From assembly GCA_020025115.1 (NCBI GenBank), contig JAHHSP010000071.1:1-6342 (forward strand): a stretch of DNA of 6,342 nucleotides, given 5' to 3'. Of the stretch, positions 5,697-6,342 are shown in pieces. Under the pieces are notes generated by a model. That model ran no database searches. It saw only the letters and a list, made by a program, of their open reading frames with translations, and was not told where the DNA came from. This DNA is from Collinsella sp. GTDB taxonomy: Bacteria; Actinomycetota; Coriobacteriia; Coriobacteriales; Coriobacteriaceae. The translations under genes were made by a program, and so were the position numbers. How positions within the stretch are numbered: the first letter of the stretch is position 1; every line of letters begins with the position of its first letter.

Positions 5697-6342
5697 ATGC
5701 CCCTCGCCCCCTTTTCCGTCCGCGCCGCCTCCGAGCATGTGCGCGCCCAAGGGGGCGACCATGTCCCGAGCCTCGTCGAACAGGTGGCCGAGGTCCCCGA
5801 CGATCCCGGCTGTTACCTGTGGAAAGATGCTTCGGGAGAAGTTGTCTACGTTGGCAAGGCGAAGAACCTGCGCGCCCGCCTGCGCCAGTACGTCACGCTG
5901 ACCGACGATCGCGCGAAGATCCCGCTCATGATGCAGCTCGTCGCGAGTTTCGACTACATCGTCGTGGAGAGCGAGCACGAGGCGCTCGTCCTCGAGCGCG
6001 AGCTCATCGCCCAATATCATCCGTATTTCAACGTCGACTACAAGGACGACAAGTCCTACCCCTACATCGCCATCACGCGCGGCGATGTTTTTCCCGCCAT
6101 CAAGTACACGCGTGAGAAGCACCGTCCCGATACGCGCTATTACGGTCCGTACACGGACAGCCGCGCCGCGCGCGAGACCATCGACACGCTCCGCAAGGTC
6201 TGCCCGATCTGCACGGCTTCGTGCTCCGAGTGGAAACGCGTCCGACGCCTGCTCGAAAAACGCCCGGACGATGCCGATGTCATCGAGCTCATCTGCTCGA
6301 ATCGGGGCCGTCCGTGTTTCGATTACCATGTCGGGCGTGGAC
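5697..6342 (+). CDS. uvrC: UvrABC excinuclease subunit C, N-terminal third (runs off the window)
   Basis: 215 residues are visible with no stop. UvrC makes both nicks flanking bulky DNA lesions in nucleotide excision repair. The GIY-YIG nuclease domain, responsible for the 3' nick, starts with PGCYLWKD (37-44) and YVGKAKNLRARLRQY (51-65). Tyr51 and Arg61 keep the Tyr-to-Arg spacing of the known active site, and Glu100 in EALVLE is the likely metal-binding Glu. FNVDYKDDKSYPYI (111-124), YYGPYTDSRAARET (148-161) and RPCFDYHVGRG (205-215) complete the familiar pattern. Between LRKVC (165-169) and RPC (205-207) lies a longer-than-usual segment with extra cysteines (169, 172, 176, 200). After VGR, where the family usually has Cys, there is Gly215. 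The start is uncertain: 5697 is chosen because codons from there are strongly G/C-ending. ATG 5655 or GTG 5739 are alternatives, and none has a good Shine-Dalgarno. Confidence 0.93.
   Translation, partial: MPLAPFSVRAASEHVRAQGGDHVPSLVEQVAEVPDDPGCYLWKDASGEVVYVGKAKNLRARLRQYVTLTDDRAKIPLMMQLVASFDYIVVESEHEALVLERELIAQYHPYFNVDYKDDKSYPYIAITRGDVFPAIKYTREKHRPDTRYYGPYTDSRAARETIDTLRKVCPICTASCSEWKRVRRLLEKRPDDADVIELICSNRGRPCFDYHVGRG

Noticed and set aside
5577..5700. In-frame TAG read-through or fusion between the FemX-like gene and uvrC
   Set aside because: The two genes share a reading frame, but the FemX-like protein is full length, the codons after the TAG look noncoding up to about 5690, and no recoding signal is seen.
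1..6342. Mobile element, defence system, tRNA or rRNA
   Set aside because: No transposase, integrase, terminal repeat, cloverleaf or rRNA-like sequence was recognised; the genes are ordinary chromosomal wall and repair functions.

Overview
The window looks like ordinary chromosome of a high-G+C Gram-positive bacterium. Codons end mostly in G or C. The lipid II flippase has the actinobacterial 'YELxxGG' form of its second conserved motif, and the other genes serve a thick peptidoglycan wall. Within Actinomycetota the gene set fits the Coriobacteriia (Collinsella/Olsenella-type organisms) best. That placement is inferred from style and context, not from a marker gene, and is only moderately secure.

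Layout, left to right. (1) 1-1005, + strand: 3' part of a secreted NlpC/P60 D,L-endopeptidase with a CwlO/PcsB-type coiled coil, a polyglutamine linker and a complete catalytic domain, closed by a strong terminator (1053-1086). (2) 1101-3014, +: murJ, the lipid II flippase, with an unusual N-terminal extension of about 115 residues holding a duplicated ETAV(F/Y)L peptide. (3) 3036-3070: a symmetrical terminator between convergent genes. (4) 3107-4345, -: an ATP-grasp ligase resembling the D-aspartate ligase (Asl) family. (5) About 220 bp of divergent control region, with a -10-like TAGAAT and GTCCG/CGGAC inverted repeats. (6) 4569-5579, +: a FemABX-family aminoacyltransferase of FemX length. 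(7) 5697 to the window end, +: the 5' third of uvrC, with an extra cysteine-rich segment where the iron-sulfur ligands normally sit.

Four of the five genes can be read as one peptidoglycan theme. The ATP-grasp enzyme and the FemX-like transferase are the two known classes of enzyme that build peptide cross-bridges: ATP-dependent D-amino acid ligation and tRNA-dependent L-amino acid or glycine transfer. MurJ would flip the finished lipid II, and the NlpC/P60 enzyme would cut stem peptides in the mature wall. uvrC is a DNA repair housekeeping gene at the edge of the group.

I found no mobile element, CRISPR array, tRNA, rRNA or defence system. The points most worth following are the repeat-bearing N-terminus of MurJ, the altered cysteine pattern of UvrC, and the paired ligase/transferase next to murJ.
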